A stretch of DNA of 64,000 nt from Lactobacillus kefiranofaciens (GTDB lineage Bacteria; Bacillota; Bacilli; Lactobacillales; Lactobacillaceae). The stretch spans positions 1-64,000 of the forward strand of contig NZ_FMXC01000004.1 of assembly GCF_900103655.1 (NCBI RefSeq), given 5' to 3'. The notes beneath the pieces were generated by a model. The model ran no database searches and had not been told where the DNA came from. It saw only the letters and a program-made list of their open reading frames with translations. Each line of letters begins with the position of its first letter. Position 1 is the first letter of the stretch. Below are positions 1 to 9,631 of the stretch, in pieces. Position numbers and translations under genes: made by a program.

Positions 1-2
1 AG

Positions 3-308
3 AGTTTTATTCAAGCAATTGAAACAAACAACACTCAAGAGCTTAAATCATTGATTACCAGCAAAGATTCAATTGGAACCCTAATGCATAAGACGCTGCT
101 AACTTTTAAATACAATCTAAAAGCGGTGCTTAACGGTGCGGCGCTGCCTTATTCTAATGGCTGTCTTGAAGGCTTCAACCGCAAAATCAAGCAAATCGAA
201 CGAACAGCTTTCGGCTATTCCAATTTTATCAATCTATTAACCAGAATTCGTTTAGAGGAAAATCAATATAAAGAAAAAGAACCAAACAGCCTTTTAATGA
301 CTGCCTGA
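3..308 (+). CDS. ISL3-family transposase, C-terminal part (cut by window edge)
   Basis: The reading frame is open from the left window edge, so this is only the last ~100 codons of a longer gene. The C-terminal block (SNGCLEGFNRKIKQIERTAFGY, here split: SNGCLEGFNRKIK then an AFGYSNF motif) is typical of the DDE transposases of the ISL3 family, which end with an N-G-x-x-E-G-x-N-x-x-I-K segment holding the last catalytic Glu. The stop is followed after about 25 bp by an ISL3-like terminal inverted repeat. Whether the element is complete cannot be told, since its left part lies outside the window. Confidence 0.85.
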   Translation, partial: SFIQAIETNNTQELKSLITSKDSIGTLMHKTLLTFKYNLKAVLNGAALPYSNGCLEGFNRKIKQIERTAFGYSNFINLLTRIRLEENQYKEKEPNSLLMTA

Positions 309-334
309 TTCTATTCATTTACTCTCTATCAACA

Positions 335-351
335 GGATTTGACAAAGAGCC
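335..351 (+). repeat. Right terminal inverted repeat of the ISL3-type element
   Basis: On the minus strand this reads GGCTCTTTGTCAAATCC, which matches the usual ISL3-family terminus (GG-x-TCTTTGTCAA). It lies just beyond the transposase stop. The next bases are AT-rich (ataatata at 352-359) and could be the 8-bp target duplication, but the left copy is outside the window. Confidence 0.7.
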
Positions 352-392
352 ATAATATATATATAGCAACTGAATATGTTCTTTATTTTTTT

Positions 393-431
393 GCAAAAAA
401 ATAAAAGGCATGCCTTCTCGACATGCCTTTT
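393..431 (-). terminator. trxB terminator
   Basis: On the minus strand the arms AAAAGGCATG and CATGCCTTTT form a 10-bp perfect stem, followed by a run of seven T. It lies just after the trxB stop codon. Confidence 0.85.
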
Positions 432-436
432 AGCAT

Positions 437-1372
437 CTAATTTCTATCTTTCAAATCTTGATAATAGTTGTAAGCAGCTTGACCTGCCACACTGCCTTCA
501 CCGACTGCGTTAGCTATTTGCCGTAAGTCTTTTTCACGAACGTCACCTAATGCAAAGATGCCAGGCACCTTAGTCTTCATGTGATCATCAGTCACAATCC
601 AGCCTTGGTCATCCAAAATACCCAGTTCTTTAAATGGAGCAGTTTGTGGAAGAACGCCAACGTAAATAAAAACACCAGCTGTAGGAAGTTCTTTTTCTTC
701 CCCGGTTTCTTTATCACGGTACTTTATGCTTGTTACCCGATTGCCATCACCGACAATTTCTTCAGTTTGTGCATTCCAAACAAACTTCATCTTCTTGTTA
801 GCAAATGCTCTCTTCTGCAAAGTTGGTTGGGCACGCAGTTCATCACGACGGTGAACCACAGTCACGCTTTTAGCTAATTGAGCTAGGTAGATTCCTTCTT
901 CAATCGCGGAATCGCCGCCACCTATAACAGTGACATCTTCGTCTTTAAAGAATGCGGCATCACAAACGGCACAATAAGAAACACCCTTACCAGAATATTC
1001 CTCTTCACCGGGGACACCCAAATGACGATGATCGGAACCAGTTGCGATAATTAGAATCGGCGCACGATATTCATGATCATCGTCTGTCTTAATTACCTTC
1101 TCATTGCCATCAAGCGCAACTGTTTGAACATTGCCATACTTATAATCAGGTTCAAACTTCATCAGAGTATCGTACATCTTCTGACTAAGTTCTGGACCCT
1201 TAATCTCAGTAAAACCAGGATAGTTGTCAATGGCATCAGTGTTGTTCATCTGTCCGCCATATGGTCCACGATCTAGCACTAATACATTTAAATTGGCACG
1301 AGCGGCATACAAGGCAGCTGTCATGCCACCAGGACCTGCTCCAACTACAATCACATCGTATTTATCGGCCAT
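437..1372 (-). CDS. trxB: Thioredoxin reductase
   Basis: A 311-residue cytoplasmic flavoprotein that passes electrons from NADPH through FAD to thioredoxin, a main route of thiol redox control in catalase-negative lactobacilli. Visible motifs are the N-terminal FAD-binding GAGPGG (about residues 11-16), the redox-active CAVC (134-137), the NADPH-binding GGGDSA (about 151) and the C-terminal FAD motif ALGDVR. Length is usual for low-molecular-weight TrxR. The ATG is preceded by AAAGGAG at good spacing. It has its own promoter and terminator, so it is probably a single transcription unit. Confidence 0.95.
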   Translation of the reverse strand: MADKYDVIVVGAGPGGMTAALYAARANLNVLVLDRGPYGGQMNNTDAIDNYPGFTEIKGPELSQKMYDTLMKFEPDYKYGNVQTVALDGNEKVIKTDDDHEYRAPILIIATGSDHRHLGVPGEEEYSGKGVSYCAVCDAAFFKDEDVTVIGGGDSAIEEGIYLAQLAKSVTVVHRRDELRAQPTLQKRAFANKKMKFVWNAQTEEIVGDGNRVTSIKYRDKETGEEKELPTAGVFIYVGVLPQTAPFKELGILDDQGWIVTDDHMKTKVPGIFALGDVREKDLRQIANAVGEGSVAGQAAYNYYQDLKDRN

Positions 1373-1404
1373 AATCTCGACTCCTTTACTTACTTTTCAT
1401 AAGT

Positions 1405-1433
1405 ATAATACAATATCTTCAACTAATTGCCAA
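1405..1433 (-). promoter_or_regulatory. Probable trxB promoter
   Basis: On the minus strand a -35 TTGGCA (1433-1428) and a -10 TATTAT (1410-1405) are separated by 17 bp, about 30 bp before the trxB start. This is a pattern match only. Confidence 0.55.
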
Positions 1434-1446
1434 GTTTATTGCCTAA

Positions 1447-2466
1447 TTAAAGACGGATTTCTGGCTTAGGTTCTCTACCCATCATCTTTTTAATTTCAGT
1501 AGCAACATCTGCATTTTCATAAAGAACGCGGTAAATGGCATCGCTAATTGGCATATCAATGCCCTTTTCTTCGCTAAGTTCATGAACAGCCTTAACGGTA
1601 GTAGCACCTTCAACTACTTGACCCATATTCTTCAAGACATAATCCAAGCTCTTGCCCTCACCAATTTGTTTACCAGCACGCCAATTACGTGAGTTGACTG
1701 AAGTACAAGTTACGATCAAGTCACCAATACCTGACAAGCCGCTAAAGGTCATTGGCTTAGCACCAAAGTAGTTAACGCCTAAACGAGTAATTTCTGCTAA
1801 ACCTCTAGTCATCAAAGCAGCCTTAGCATCATCACCGTAACCTTGACCTACCAAAATACCTGCAGCAATCGCAATTACGTTCTTAACAGCACCGCCAACT
1901 TCAACACCAATTAAATCATCGTTAGTATAGAAACGAACGTAATCATTAGAGAACAGCTTTTGTACTTTCTTAGCATTATTTTCATCAGTTGAAGCACACG
2001 CAATAGCAGTTAAATCTTTTTGCGCTACATTTTCGGCATGACTTGGTCCAGAAATAGCAACAATTTTATCACTATCATTTGGATAAATTTCTTCGGTTAA
2101 AATTTCAAAAATAAGTTTCTTAGTACCTGGTTCAATTCCTTTGGTAGCAGTGACTAAGAGTGGCTTAGCACCGGTTTTATCCAAAACTTTGCGCACATTC
2201 TTAGCTACAATTCTAACAGCCTTGGTTGGCAAAACGAACAAAACCAATTCTGCGCCATCAAGCGCTTCTGCCAAGTCTCCAGTAGCCTTAGCTGTCTCGT
2301 TTAATTTCCAGTCTTTCATATAGTGACTATTAGTATGAGTCTTATTGATTTCTTCATTGACGCTATCAATATTTCCGTAAAGGGTTACTTCATTGCCGTT
2401 ATCAGCGAGCATTGAACCTAACACAGAACCCCATGAACCATTACCTAAAACTGCAATCTTTGTCAT
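1447..2466 (-). CDS. gpsA: Glycerol-3-phosphate dehydrogenase [NAD(P)+]
   Basis: Reduces dihydroxyacetone phosphate to sn-glycerol 3-phosphate, the backbone for membrane phospholipids and lipoteichoic acid. The N-terminal Rossmann motif GNGSWGS is at residues 8-14, and the GpsA signature with the catalytic Lys is seen around GGAVKNVIAIAAG. I chose the ATG at 2466 rather than the in-frame TTG 12 bp upstream, because GAGAG just before the ATG serves as ribosome binding site and the protein then begins MTKIAVLG, as in the family. It follows lgt by about 35 bp, probably in one operon with hprK and lgt. Confidence 0.95.
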   Translation of the reverse strand: MTKIAVLGNGSWGSVLGSMLADNGNEVTLYGNIDSVNEEINKTHTNSHYMKDWKLNETAKATGDLAEALDGAELVLFVLPTKAVRIVAKNVRKVLDKTGAKPLLVTATKGIEPGTKKLIFEILTEEIYPNDSDKIVAISGPSHAENVAQKDLTAIACASTDENNAKKVQKLFSNDYVRFYTNDDLIGVEVGGAVKNVIAIAAGILVGQGYGDDAKAALMTRGLAEITRLGVNYFGAKPMTFSGLSGIGDLIVTCTSVNSRNWRAGKQIGEGKSLDYVLKNMGQVVEGATTVKAVHELSEEKGIDMPISDAIYRVLYENADVATEIKKMMGREPKPEIRL

Positions 2467-2501
2467 TTTTTCTCTCAAACTTTCTAACTAATTTTTCTTT
2501 A

Positions 2502-3341
2502 TTAATCTCTAGTATACGGATATTTTAACCCGCTACCATCTAAATACCATTTTGGTTTAACAACTTTACGCCGATAAATCCATAAAATTATTGTAGCAAT
2601 AAAAAGGACTAAACTTAATGCTTGTGATACACGTATTATACCAAAAATGTATAGACTATCTGTCCTCATACCTTCTACAAAAAATCTAACTACGCTGTAC
2701 CAAAGCAAATAAGTCATAAAAACCTCGCCTTGCTTAAACAAATGCTTGCGGTGACGCAAAGATAAAATTAGGATTAACCCAATTAAATTAAAGAAAGATT
2801 CATACAAATATGTTGGTTGATAATACGTACCACCAATTTTCATTTGCTGAATAACGAATTCAGGTAAATGCAAACTCTGTAGAAACTGTAAACTAATCGG
2901 GGCACCGTGGGCTTCCTGATTAACAAAATTCCCCCAGCGACCTAGGATTTGGGCAGCCATTACCCCCGGAGCAATAATATCCAGCATCAAAAATGGCGGG
3001 AGCATCCTTTTATAACAAAATACCAGCAAGACAATTAAACCTGCAATTAAACCACCATAAATTGCGATCCCACCTTGCCAGATCGCAATAATCTGTTCAG
3101 GATGGCGAGAATAATAACCCCATTCAAAGATAACGTAGTAAATACGCGCTCCTACATAGCCAAGCGGTACAGCCCACAAAAGCAGATCGACAAAATCATC
3201 ACTAATGATTTGTCTTTTTTTGCCTTCATTAATCGCCATCCAAGCAGCTAAAACGATAGCTACAGCCATTATTATACCGTACCATTTAACGCTCAGACTG
3301 CCAATTTGAAAAGCTACTGGATTAATGATCAAATTAATCAT
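2502..3341 (-). CDS. lgt: Prolipoprotein diacylglyceryl transferase
   Basis: Integral membrane enzyme that moves diacylglycerol from phosphatidylglycerol to the lipobox cysteine of prolipoproteins. The 279-residue protein has about seven hydrophobic segments. The Lgt signature [13 protein letters not shown] (residues 134-146) and the conserved HGxLxG-like first-half residues around GGIAIYGGL are present. Its start overlaps the end of hprK by 8 bp, so the two are translationally linked. The hprK-lgt-gpsA-trxB order is common in Firmicutes. Confidence 0.95.
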   Translation of the reverse strand: MINLIINPVAFQIGSLSVKWYGIIMAVAIVLAAWMAINEGKKRQIISDDFVDLLLWAVPLGYVGARIYYVIFEWGYYSRHPEQIIAIWQGGIAIYGGLIAGLIVLLVFCYKRMLPPFLMLDIIAPGVMAAQILGRWGNFVNQEAHGAPISLQFLQSLHLPEFVIQQMKIGGTYYQPTYLYESFFNLIGLILILSLRHRKHLFKQGEVFMTYLLWYSVVRFFVEGMRTDSLYIFGIIRVSQALSLVLFIATIILWIYRRKVVKPKWYLDGSGLKYPYTRD

Positions 3342-4302
3342 CGTGGTGAACCTTATCCTTGTCTTCCTTTGAGTGCTCTGAGATTAAACTAGTTAAATTA
3401 TTATCAAAAGTTTGTGTCGCATCAAAGCCCATCTTCTTAGCTCTAAAGTTCATTGCAGCAACTTCGATAATAATTTCTAGGTTACGCCCAACTTTAACCG
3501 GAATATTAACCTGTGGAATCGCTACGTTGCAGATTTCACGCGTATTTTCTTGGAAACCTAGGCGATCATAATTAGCTTTAGGGTCCCAGTTGACTAAATT
3601 AATTACCAATTGAATTTCGGTTCTATTTTTAACAGCACCTGCACCAAATAAGTTCATCACATCAATGATGCCGATTCCTCTAATCTCCATCAAATGCTTT
3701 AAAATTTTCGGTGCCTCACCTACGACCGTATTATGATCTTTTTGGAAGGCATCGACCCGATCATCTGCGATTAATCTATGTCCACGTTGTACTAAACCTA
3801 AGGCTGTTTCAGATTTACCTACGCCAGATGCTCCTATTAAAAGGACACCCATACCTTTAATTTCAACTAAAACGCCATGAACACTCGTTCTCTTAGCTAA
3901 CCGCGCACGTAAATACTCAGTTAGGATACTAGATATATAAGTAGTTGACTCTCGCGTCCGCAGAATTGGAATTTGCGCTTCCTCTGCAGCAGTCGATAAC
4001 TCCTCAGGTACAGGCAAGGATCTCGAAACTAGAAAACACGGTGTAGCCTCAGTAGCCATCTTATTAAAGACATGCGTTCTAATATCATGGTCTAGTCGCG
4101 CCGCATAAGAAATCTCTGTTCGACCTAGCAATTGAATACGTTGAGCAGGATAAAAATCAAAATATCCTGTTAATTCTAGTCCTGGACGATAAATATCCGA
4201 AACATAAATTTCAGTGTCTTGCACATATTCTGCACCTTGATATATTTCAAGAATGCTTTTATTATCTTGAATTAATTTTGCTAATTTAACTTCAGTAACC
4301 AT
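3334..4302 (-). CDS. hprK: HPr kinase/phosphorylase
   Basis: Bifunctional sensor enzyme that phosphorylates or dephosphorylates Ser46 of HPr, the switch for carbon catabolite repression through CcpA. The 322-residue protein has an N-terminal domain (1 to about 130) and a C-terminal P-loop domain with Walker [10 protein letters not shown] (157-165) and the HPrK signature [10 protein letters not shown]. The substrate HPr is encoded at 40.6 kb in this window. The ATG is preceded by GGGGAAG. The start of lgt overlaps its stop. Confidence 0.96.
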   Translation of the reverse strand: MVTEVKLAKLIQDNKSILEIYQGAEYVQDTEIYVSDIYRPGLELTGYFDFYPAQRIQLLGRTEISYAARLDHDIRTHVFNKMATEATPCFLVSRSLPVPEELSTAAEEAQIPILRTRESTTYISSILTEYLRARLAKRTSVHGVLVEIKGMGVLLIGASGVGKSETALGLVQRGHRLIADDRVDAFQKDHNTVVGEAPKILKHLMEIRGIGIIDVMNLFGAGAVKNRTEIQLVINLVNWDPKANYDRLGFQENTREICNVAIPQVNIPVKVGRNLEIIIEVAAMNFRAKKMGFDATQTFDNNLTSLISEHSKEDKDKVHHDD

Positions 4303-4319
4303 AGGAATCTTCCCCCTAA

Positions 4320-4592
4320 CTATTTATCGACATCTTTTGTAGTGACATTACGAGCTTTTTTTCTAGTAGGATTATGTGTTGAATTTTCTTTCTTAAACCA
4401 GTCATAATAACTACCGCTGCTTGGCATGCTAGCTTTATTCTTTCTCCCGGTAAACCAACCGATCAGCCAAATTAAAGCAATAGCAATTAGACCAACAGGT
4501 AATAAAAAGATGAATGCCTTAAAAAAGACGAATAATAAACTTAAGATAATTAATGCTATAAATACTAGCAATACAATTCCCCAAAAACTCAT
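4320..4592 (-). CDS. Small two-segment membrane protein of unknown function
   Basis: A 90-residue protein. Residues 3-24 and about 28-48 are strongly hydrophobic, giving a hairpin of two membrane segments, followed by a short basic hydrophilic tail of about 40 residues. I do not recognise a named family. It sits 8 bp after prfB and 17 bp before hprK on the same strand, so it is probably co-transcribed with them. Small membrane proteins occur at this place in other lactobacilli, but nothing here gives a function. Confidence 0.75.
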   Translation of the reverse strand: MSFWGIVLLVFIALIILSLLFVFFKAFIFLLPVGLIAIALIWLIGWFTGRKNKASMPSSGSYYDWFKKENSTHNPTRKKARNVTTKDVDK

Positions 4593-4600
4593 TTTTTCAC

Positions 4601-5717
4601 CTATTCCGGATTCTCTTGACTAAGTAACCATTGCAAATATGCATAAATAAACGGTTGCAATTTTCCATCCATTACACCATTTGCGTCAGCGGTCTCATAA
4701 CCAGTACGCAAATCTTTGACCAAGTTATAAGGATGGAAAACATATGACCTAATCTGCGAGCCCCAGCCGATTTCTTTTTGATCACCCTTTAACGCTTGTT
4801 TTTGCTTACGCTTTTTCTCTTCTTCTAAATGGAAAAGCTTAGCTCTCAACTCATTCATCGCCGTCTCACGATTTTGCAGTTGTGAACGCTGCGCCTGCGA
4901 AGTAGTAACAATTCCTGTTGGCAAGTGAGTAATTCTAACCGCACTAGAAGTCTTGTTAATGTGCTGACCACCAGCACCACTAGAACGATAAACATCAATT
5001 CGCAGATCTTTAGGATTAATATCAATTTGAATACTGTCATCTACTTCTGGAATTACTTCCACTGAAGCAAATGAGGTATGCCGTCTTTTAGCAGCATCAA
5101 ATGGCGAAATTCGCACTAACCGATGCACGCCATTCTCTGACTTAAGCATTCCGTAAGCATTTTTACCTACAATTCTTGCACTTACGCTTTTAAGGCCGGC
5201 TTCTTCACCAGGTTCATAATCGTTAATTTCAAATTTAAAACCTGCTGTATCACAATAGCGCTGATACATTCTTAAGAGCATCTGTCCCCAATCCATTGCT
5301 TCAGTACCACCAGCACCAGGATGGATTTCTAATAAGGCATTATGACTATCATATTTGCCTGATAAAAGTAAATCTAACTCATAATTATAAAATTCTTCTT
5401 GCAAAGAGTCTAAATCTGCCTCTACTTCTTTTTGCAGTTCAGGATCAGGTTCCTCTCGCAATAATTCAAGCGCGGTTGTTTCATCTTCGTAGCCCTTTTT
5501 CAGCTTTAAAAATGAATCACGCTTTTCTTTTAATATATTGTTATCACTAATTAATTTTTGGGCTTTGTCCTGATCATCCCAAAAATCAGGTTGGGCCATC
5601 TTGGCTTCATTAATCTCAATGCTTTCATCAATCGCATCTAAGTCAAAGAGACCCCCTAAAGTGATTTAAACGCTTCTTTAATTCGTCTAACGCACTTTGA
5701 ATTTCACTAATTTCCAT
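4601..5717 (-). CDS. prfB: Peptide chain release factor 2, with programmed +1 frameshift
   Basis: Release factor for UAA and UGA codons. The first frame runs from the ATG at 5717 for 24 codons to an in-frame TGA at 5645-5643. Reading shifts by +1 at CTT-TGA-C and continues to the stop at 4601, giving about 371 residues. The shift site has the classical layout: an internal Shine-Dalgarno AGGGGG a few bases before CTTTGAC. The anticodon-like SPF tripeptide (about 204-206) and the catalytic GGQ (about 249-251) are present. This autoregulatory frameshift is known across bacteria. The initiation RBS is AAAGGTGAG. Confidence 0.96.
5641..5660 (-). promoter_or_regulatory. prfB recoding site
   Basis: On the minus strand the SD-like AGGGGG is followed by TCT CTT TGA C. 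Low RF2 makes the ribosome pause at UGA and slip one base forward from CTT to TTT, restoring the long frame. All elements of the textbook site are visible. Confidence 0.95.
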
Positions 5718-5735
5718 CTTTTCTCACCTTTATGA

Positions 5736-5763
5736 CAAAAAAGGGAAGCTGTTAACTCCCCTT
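5736..5763 (-). terminator. secA terminator
   Basis: Minus-strand stem AAGGGGAG / CTTCCCTT (one G-U pair) with a 7-base loop and a T6 tail, placed between the secA stop and the prfB start. Confidence 0.8.
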
Positions 5764-5772
5764 CTTTCTTTA

Positions 5773-8172
5773 TTAACGACTAAGATTTTGTCTAATTTCA
5801 GCCTTCATGAACAAACGAGTTACATCGAATTCAATATTTGAAATCATCTCTTCAAACATTCTGTAACCAGAATCTTGATATTCAACTAATGGGTTAAGCT
5901 GACCATAACCACGAAGACCAATTGATTGCCGCAATTGGTCCATGGCATCAATATGATCAGTCCAACGATCATCGACGACACGTAAAATAACAACTTTTTC
6001 AAATTCCAGCATTTGACTTGGATCACCCAATGCTTTTTCTTTATCGGCAAAGTTCTTCTCTACGATATCATATAGCTTCTTCTTCAAATCTTGAACACTG
6101 ATTGTCTTAAAATCAATCGAATCTGCTACTTGTTCTGAAGTCAAACTCGAAGCAATAAAGTCACGCAATGAATCAAGACGCCATTCGCTTCTATCACCTT
6201 GAGTAAACATGTCTACTTGACTATCAATGGTGCGATAAATCATTGGTACCAAAACATTCTTCAGTGATTTATCAGCGTCAATGACTTGCATTCTTTCACC
6301 GTAGATAATTTCACGCTGAATACGCATAACGTCATCGTACTGCAAAGTCTGCTTACGAGTATCGTAGTTGTTACCTTCAACACGTTTTTGAGCGGATTCA
6401 ACTTGGCGAGTAATCAAGCGACTTTCAATCACCTTATCATCATCATTATCAGATAAACGATCTAAGAAGTCCTTAACTCGATCGCCACCAAATCGCTTCA
6501 TCAAGTCATCTTCAAGTGATAAGTAAAATCTAGTGTAACCAGGATCACCCTGACGACCAGACCGACCACGAAGCTGGTTATCAATACGACGTGATTCGTG
6601 ACGCTCAGTACCAATAACTGCTAAACCGCCAAGTTCCTTAACTCCAGGCCCTAACTTGATGTCAGTACCACGACCGGCCATGTTAGTCGCAATCGTTACC
6701 GCACCACGTTGACCGGCGTTCATAATGATCTGCGCTTCCTTGGCGTGGTTTTTAGCGTTTAAAACTGCATGAGGAATATTAGCCTCATCAAGCAAATGAC
6801 TAAGTCTTTCTGAACTTTCAATCGCTACAGTACCAACTAAGACAGGCTGACCTTTAGCATGACGCTTCTTAATTTCTTCAACTACAGCATGGAATTTTGA
6901 ATCCAAAGTTGGATATAAAATATCAGGCATGTCTTTTCTGGCAATTGGACGGTTAGTAGGAATCGTGATTACCTGCATGTTGTAGATTTCACGGAATTCT
7001 TCTTCTTCAGTCTTAGCAGTACCAGTCATCCCAGACAACTTCTTGTACATTCTGAAGAAGTTCTGGTAGGTAATCGTAGCCTGTGTCTTAGATTCTTCTT
7101 GAATCTTGACGCCTTCCTTAGCTTCAATGGCTTGGTGCAAGCCATCTGAATAACGACGGCCCTCCATTACACGACCCGTAAATGAGTCAACGATCAATAC
7201 TTCACCATCTTGAACCACATAGTCAATATCTTTAAGCATGATGTAGTTAGCACGAAGAGCTTGATCGATATGGTGCACCAACTTTTGGTTTTCAACATCG
7301 TACAAATTCTTTATACCGAAGTGTTCACAGGCTTTTTCAATCCCAGTTCTAGTAAGTGAAATAGTCTTAGTAGGCCAGTCAATCTTGTAATCGCCGTGAT
7401 CTTCATCATCATCGGCATCGTCATCGCTCTTGTCTTCTGATAAGGTCTTAACAAAGCGATCGGCACGGATATAATCACTGTTAGCTTGTTCAGCTTCACC
7501 AGAAATAATCAATGGCGTTCTGGACTCATCAATCAAAATCGAGTCAACTTCGTCGATGATGGCATAGTTAAGTGGACGTTGCACCATTTGCTCCTTGTAA
7601 ACAACCATGTTGTCACGCAAATAATCAAAACCAAGTTCTGAGTTGGTTGAATAAGTAACGTCACAGTTATAAGCTTCACGTTTTTCATCTGGTGACATGG
7701 AGTTCAAGTTCAAGCCTACTGTCAAGCCAAGCCACTTATACAATTGGCCCATTTCTTCTTCATCACGGCTGGAAAGATATTCGTTAACCGTAACAACGTG
7801 AACACCCTTACCAGTCAAAGCATTTAAGTAAACTGGCATCGTAGCGGTCAAGGTTTTACCTTCACCTGTCATCATTTCAGAAATATTACCAAAGTGCAGT
7901 GAAATACCACCTAAAATCTGAACGTGGAATGGATACAGCCCCAGAACACGCTTAGCCCCTTCACGAGAAACTGCAAATGCTTCCGGCAAAAGATCATTTA
8001 AGCTTTCACCATTTTTAATCCGCTTACGAAACTCTGGAGTCTTAGCTTGAAGCTGTTCATCGGACAGCTTGCTCATTTCATCAGCGTAGGATTCTACTTT
8101 TTGTGCATATTTTTCAAATTTTTTAAGTTCTCTTTTATCAGTGTTATATAGTTTCTTTAAAATATTTGCCAT
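5773..8172 (-). CDS. secA: Preprotein translocase ATPase SecA
   Basis: Motor that drives unfolded preproteins through SecYEG. The 799-residue protein has Walker A MTGEGKT (about 101-107), the IIDEVDS Walker B region (about 204-210), the preprotein cross-linking domain, and the second helicase half with [10 protein letters not shown] and [11 protein letters not shown]. It ends at [10 protein letters not shown], without the C-terminal zinc-binding tail seen in many SecA proteins; 799 residues is usual in lactobacilli. Its own terminator separates it from prfB, and hpf lies upstream with its own terminator. Confidence 0.97.
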   Translation of the reverse strand: MANILKKLYNTDKRELKKFEKYAQKVESYADEMSKLSDEQLQAKTPEFRKRIKNGESLNDLLPEAFAVSREGAKRVLGLYPFHVQILGGISLHFGNISEMMTGEGKTLTATMPVYLNALTGKGVHVVTVNEYLSSRDEEEMGQLYKWLGLTVGLNLNSMSPDEKREAYNCDVTYSTNSELGFDYLRDNMVVYKEQMVQRPLNYAIIDEVDSILIDESRTPLIISGEAEQANSDYIRADRFVKTLSEDKSDDDADDDEDHGDYKIDWPTKTISLTRTGIEKACEHFGIKNLYDVENQKLVHHIDQALRANYIMLKDIDYVVQDGEVLIVDSFTGRVMEGRRYSDGLHQAIEAKEGVKIQEESKTQATITYQNFFRMYKKLSGMTGTAKTEEEEFREIYNMQVITIPTNRPIARKDMPDILYPTLDSKFHAVVEEIKKRHAKGQPVLVGTVAIESSERLSHLLDEANIPHAVLNAKNHAKEAQIIMNAGQRGAVTIATNMAGRGTDIKLGPGVKELGGLAVIGTERHESRRIDNQLRGRSGRQGDPGYTRFYLSLEDDLMKRFGGDRVKDFLDRLSDNDDDKVIESRLITRQVESAQKRVEGNNYDTRKQTLQYDDVMRIQREIIYGERMQVIDADKSLKNVLVPMIYRTIDSQVDMFTQGDRSEWRLDSLRDFIASSLTSEQVADSIDFKTISVQDLKKKLYDIVEKNFADKEKALGDPSQMLEFEKVVILRVVDDRWTDHIDAMDQLRQSIGLRGYGQLNPLVEYQDSGYRMFEEMISNIEFDVTRLFMKAEIRQNLSR

Positions 8173-8254
8173 TAAATCGATCCTTATATGTCGTTAAGTC
8201 TAAAAATACAGATTAATTTTAACATGATTGCTTGTAAAAGGAAAATATTCCATA

Positions 8255-8280
8255 CAAAAAACCCGCGCCAAAAACGCGAG
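8255..8280 (-). terminator. hpf terminator
   Basis: Minus-strand stem CTCGCG / CGCGGG (one U-G pair), 7-base loop, then T6. Lies between hpf and secA. Confidence 0.8.
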
Positions 8281-8311
8281 GCTTGTATATTTAATGAGTA
8301 TGTTAACTCGT

Positions 8312-8854
8312 TTATTCGTTAGTTTCAATTAAACCATAGCGACCATCGTTTCTGCGGTAAACAACGCTAGTACCGTTAGTTTCCGCATCTTCAAATACAA
8401 AGAAGTCGTGTTCCAACATATCCATTTGCAAAATTGCTTCTTCTGGATCCATTGGTTTCAAGCTAACGCGCTTGTTACGAACAATGTCGAATTCACTAGG
8501 TTTCTTTTCTTCTTGAGGTTGTTCAACGAAGAAGTCTTGCAAACCCTTTTCACGACTCTTTTTATTTACACGGGTCTTGTATTTTCTGATTTGACGTTCA
8601 AGTTTTTCTGAAACGAAGTCAATGCTACGATACATGTCATCCGTGGTTTCTTCAGCTCTCAAAACTAAGTATGGTAAAGGAATAGTAACTTCCACCTTAG
8701 CAGAATGATCACGGTAAACTCTTAAGTTAACGTGTGCAATCACATCTTGAGTCAATTCAAAGTATTTCTCCAACTTGTTTAACCGTTTCTCAACATAGCT
8801 TCTTAAAGCGTCAGTTACTTCAATATTTTCTCCACGAACATTGTACTTTAACAT
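8312..8854 (-). CDS. hpf: Ribosome hibernation promoting factor, long form
   Basis: Binds the 30S subunit near the mRNA channel and dimerises ribosomes into inactive 100S particles in stationary phase or stress. The N-terminal RaiA/HPF domain covers residues 1 to about 100. A linker leads to the C-terminal dimerisation domain (about 125-180, with DFFVFEDAETN and YRRNDGRYGLI), so this is the long form of Gram-positive bacteria. I chose the ATG at 8854 instead of the in-frame GTG at 8872, because GTG lies within the GTGAAAGGAG ribosome binding site. A hairpin abuts that site and a cre-like palindrome overlaps the promoter. Confidence 0.95.
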   Translation of the reverse strand: MLKYNVRGENIEVTDALRSYVEKRLNKLEKYFELTQDVIAHVNLRVYRDHSAKVEVTIPLPYLVLRAEETTDDMYRSIDFVSEKLERQIRKYKTRVNKKSREKGLQDFFVEQPQEEKKPSEFDIVRNKRVSLKPMDPEEAILQMDMLEHDFFVFEDAETNGTSVVYRRNDGRYGLIETNE

Positions 8855-8867
8855 ATAAGATTCTCCT

Positions 8868-8880
8868 TTCACCGCAAAGC
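8868..8880 (-). promoter_or_regulatory. Leader hairpin next to the hpf ribosome binding site
   Basis: Minus-strand ACCGC-TTT-GCGGT forms a 5-bp perfect hairpin that ends directly before AAAGGAG. It could influence access of ribosomes to the start. On the plus strand it is followed by T6, but no plus-strand gene reads into it. Confidence 0.5.
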
Positions 8881-8900
8881 GGTTTTTTCTTTACAAATTT

Positions 8901-8928
8901 ATTATACCAAAAGATGAAAGCGTTTCAT
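8901..8928 (-). promoter_or_regulatory. hpf promoter -10 with overlapping cre-like palindrome
   Basis: A consensus -10 TATAAT lies at 8906-8901 on the minus strand. Just upstream, 8914-8928 is a perfect inverted repeat, ATGAAA-GCG-TTTCAT on the plus strand. This resembles a CcpA cre site but is one base shorter in the middle than the consensus, so CcpA binding is only a possibility. The position over the -35 region would suit a repressor. Confidence 0.4.
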
Positions 8929-8935
8929 AATAAAT

Positions 8936-9631
8936 CTACCGACAAATTGAAAAGCTTTCAATTTTTGCCTTTGGAAAATCCCGCCGCAAACAGTCCCGCG
9001 CGTGATATAACGTTCTGCCTGTAGTATAAATATCATCCAAAATTAATATTTTTCCTGTTTTGATACTTTCATCCAATTCAACTGCAGAATCAATGAAAAA
9101 ACTTTGTGGCGTTTTAAGTCGCTCTTGCTTGTTTTTCTCCCCTTGTGCATGACTACCAGTTTTCTTTTTTAAAAGTGGCGTTAAAGGCAAAATATCGCCA
9201 TAAACCGCGAAAATCGTATCAAACTGACGTCTGTCTTGATGCTCAGGTGAGGTCGGAACAGGAACATAATAATCGTAATCTGTTTTAATTAAATATTCAT
9301 AGCATAATTCCTGCAATACCTCACGCAGGACATAATCACCACGCCGTTTATAAGCCACCATCAAATCATGAAAAGCTAAATTGTAGTGATATAAGGCATG
9401 ATTATGAAGGACATTATTGGGATACATTTGTTGCCATTTTTTACAATCAAGGCATACAAGTCCCTGATCCATTTCTTTATGACAAAAACTACAATAGTTG
9501 CCCGTTAATTTCTGAAATTTTTGCAAGCAATGTGAGCAAATTCTAGTTGACCTTGATTGTTTAAACGAAAAAATTGGGGCGAAATAAATTGGCGGCACAA
9601 ATTCTTGTTCACATAATAAACATGTTCTCAT
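8936..9631 (-). CDS. comFC: ComF family phosphoribosyltransferase-like protein
   Basis: Late competence protein of 231 residues. The N-terminus carries Cys pairs (CLLC at 4-7, CSHC, CSFC, CLDC) that probably bind zinc. The C-terminus has the PRPP-type motif LILDDIYTTGRTL. In transformable bacteria ComFC works with the ComFA translocase in uptake of single-stranded DNA. The start overlaps the comFA stop by 4 bp (ATGA). If the broken comFA is real, comFC may still be made from the same transcript. Confidence 0.9.
   Translation of the reverse strand: MRTCLLCEQEFVPPIYFAPIFSFKQSRSTRICSHCLQKFQKLTGNYCSFCHKEMDQGLVCLDCKKWQQMYPNNVLHNHALYHYNLAFHDLMVAYKRRGDYVLREVLQELCYEYLIKTDYDYYVPVPTSPEHQDRRQFDTIFAVYGDILPLTPLLKKKTGSHAQGEKNKQERLKTPQSFFIDSAVELDESIKTGKILILDDIYTTGRTLYHARDCLRRDFPKAKIESFSICR

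Noticed and set aside
8936-9024. Plus-strand ORFs opposite hpf and comFC
   Set aside because: They are frame shadows of minus-strand genes with clear homology.
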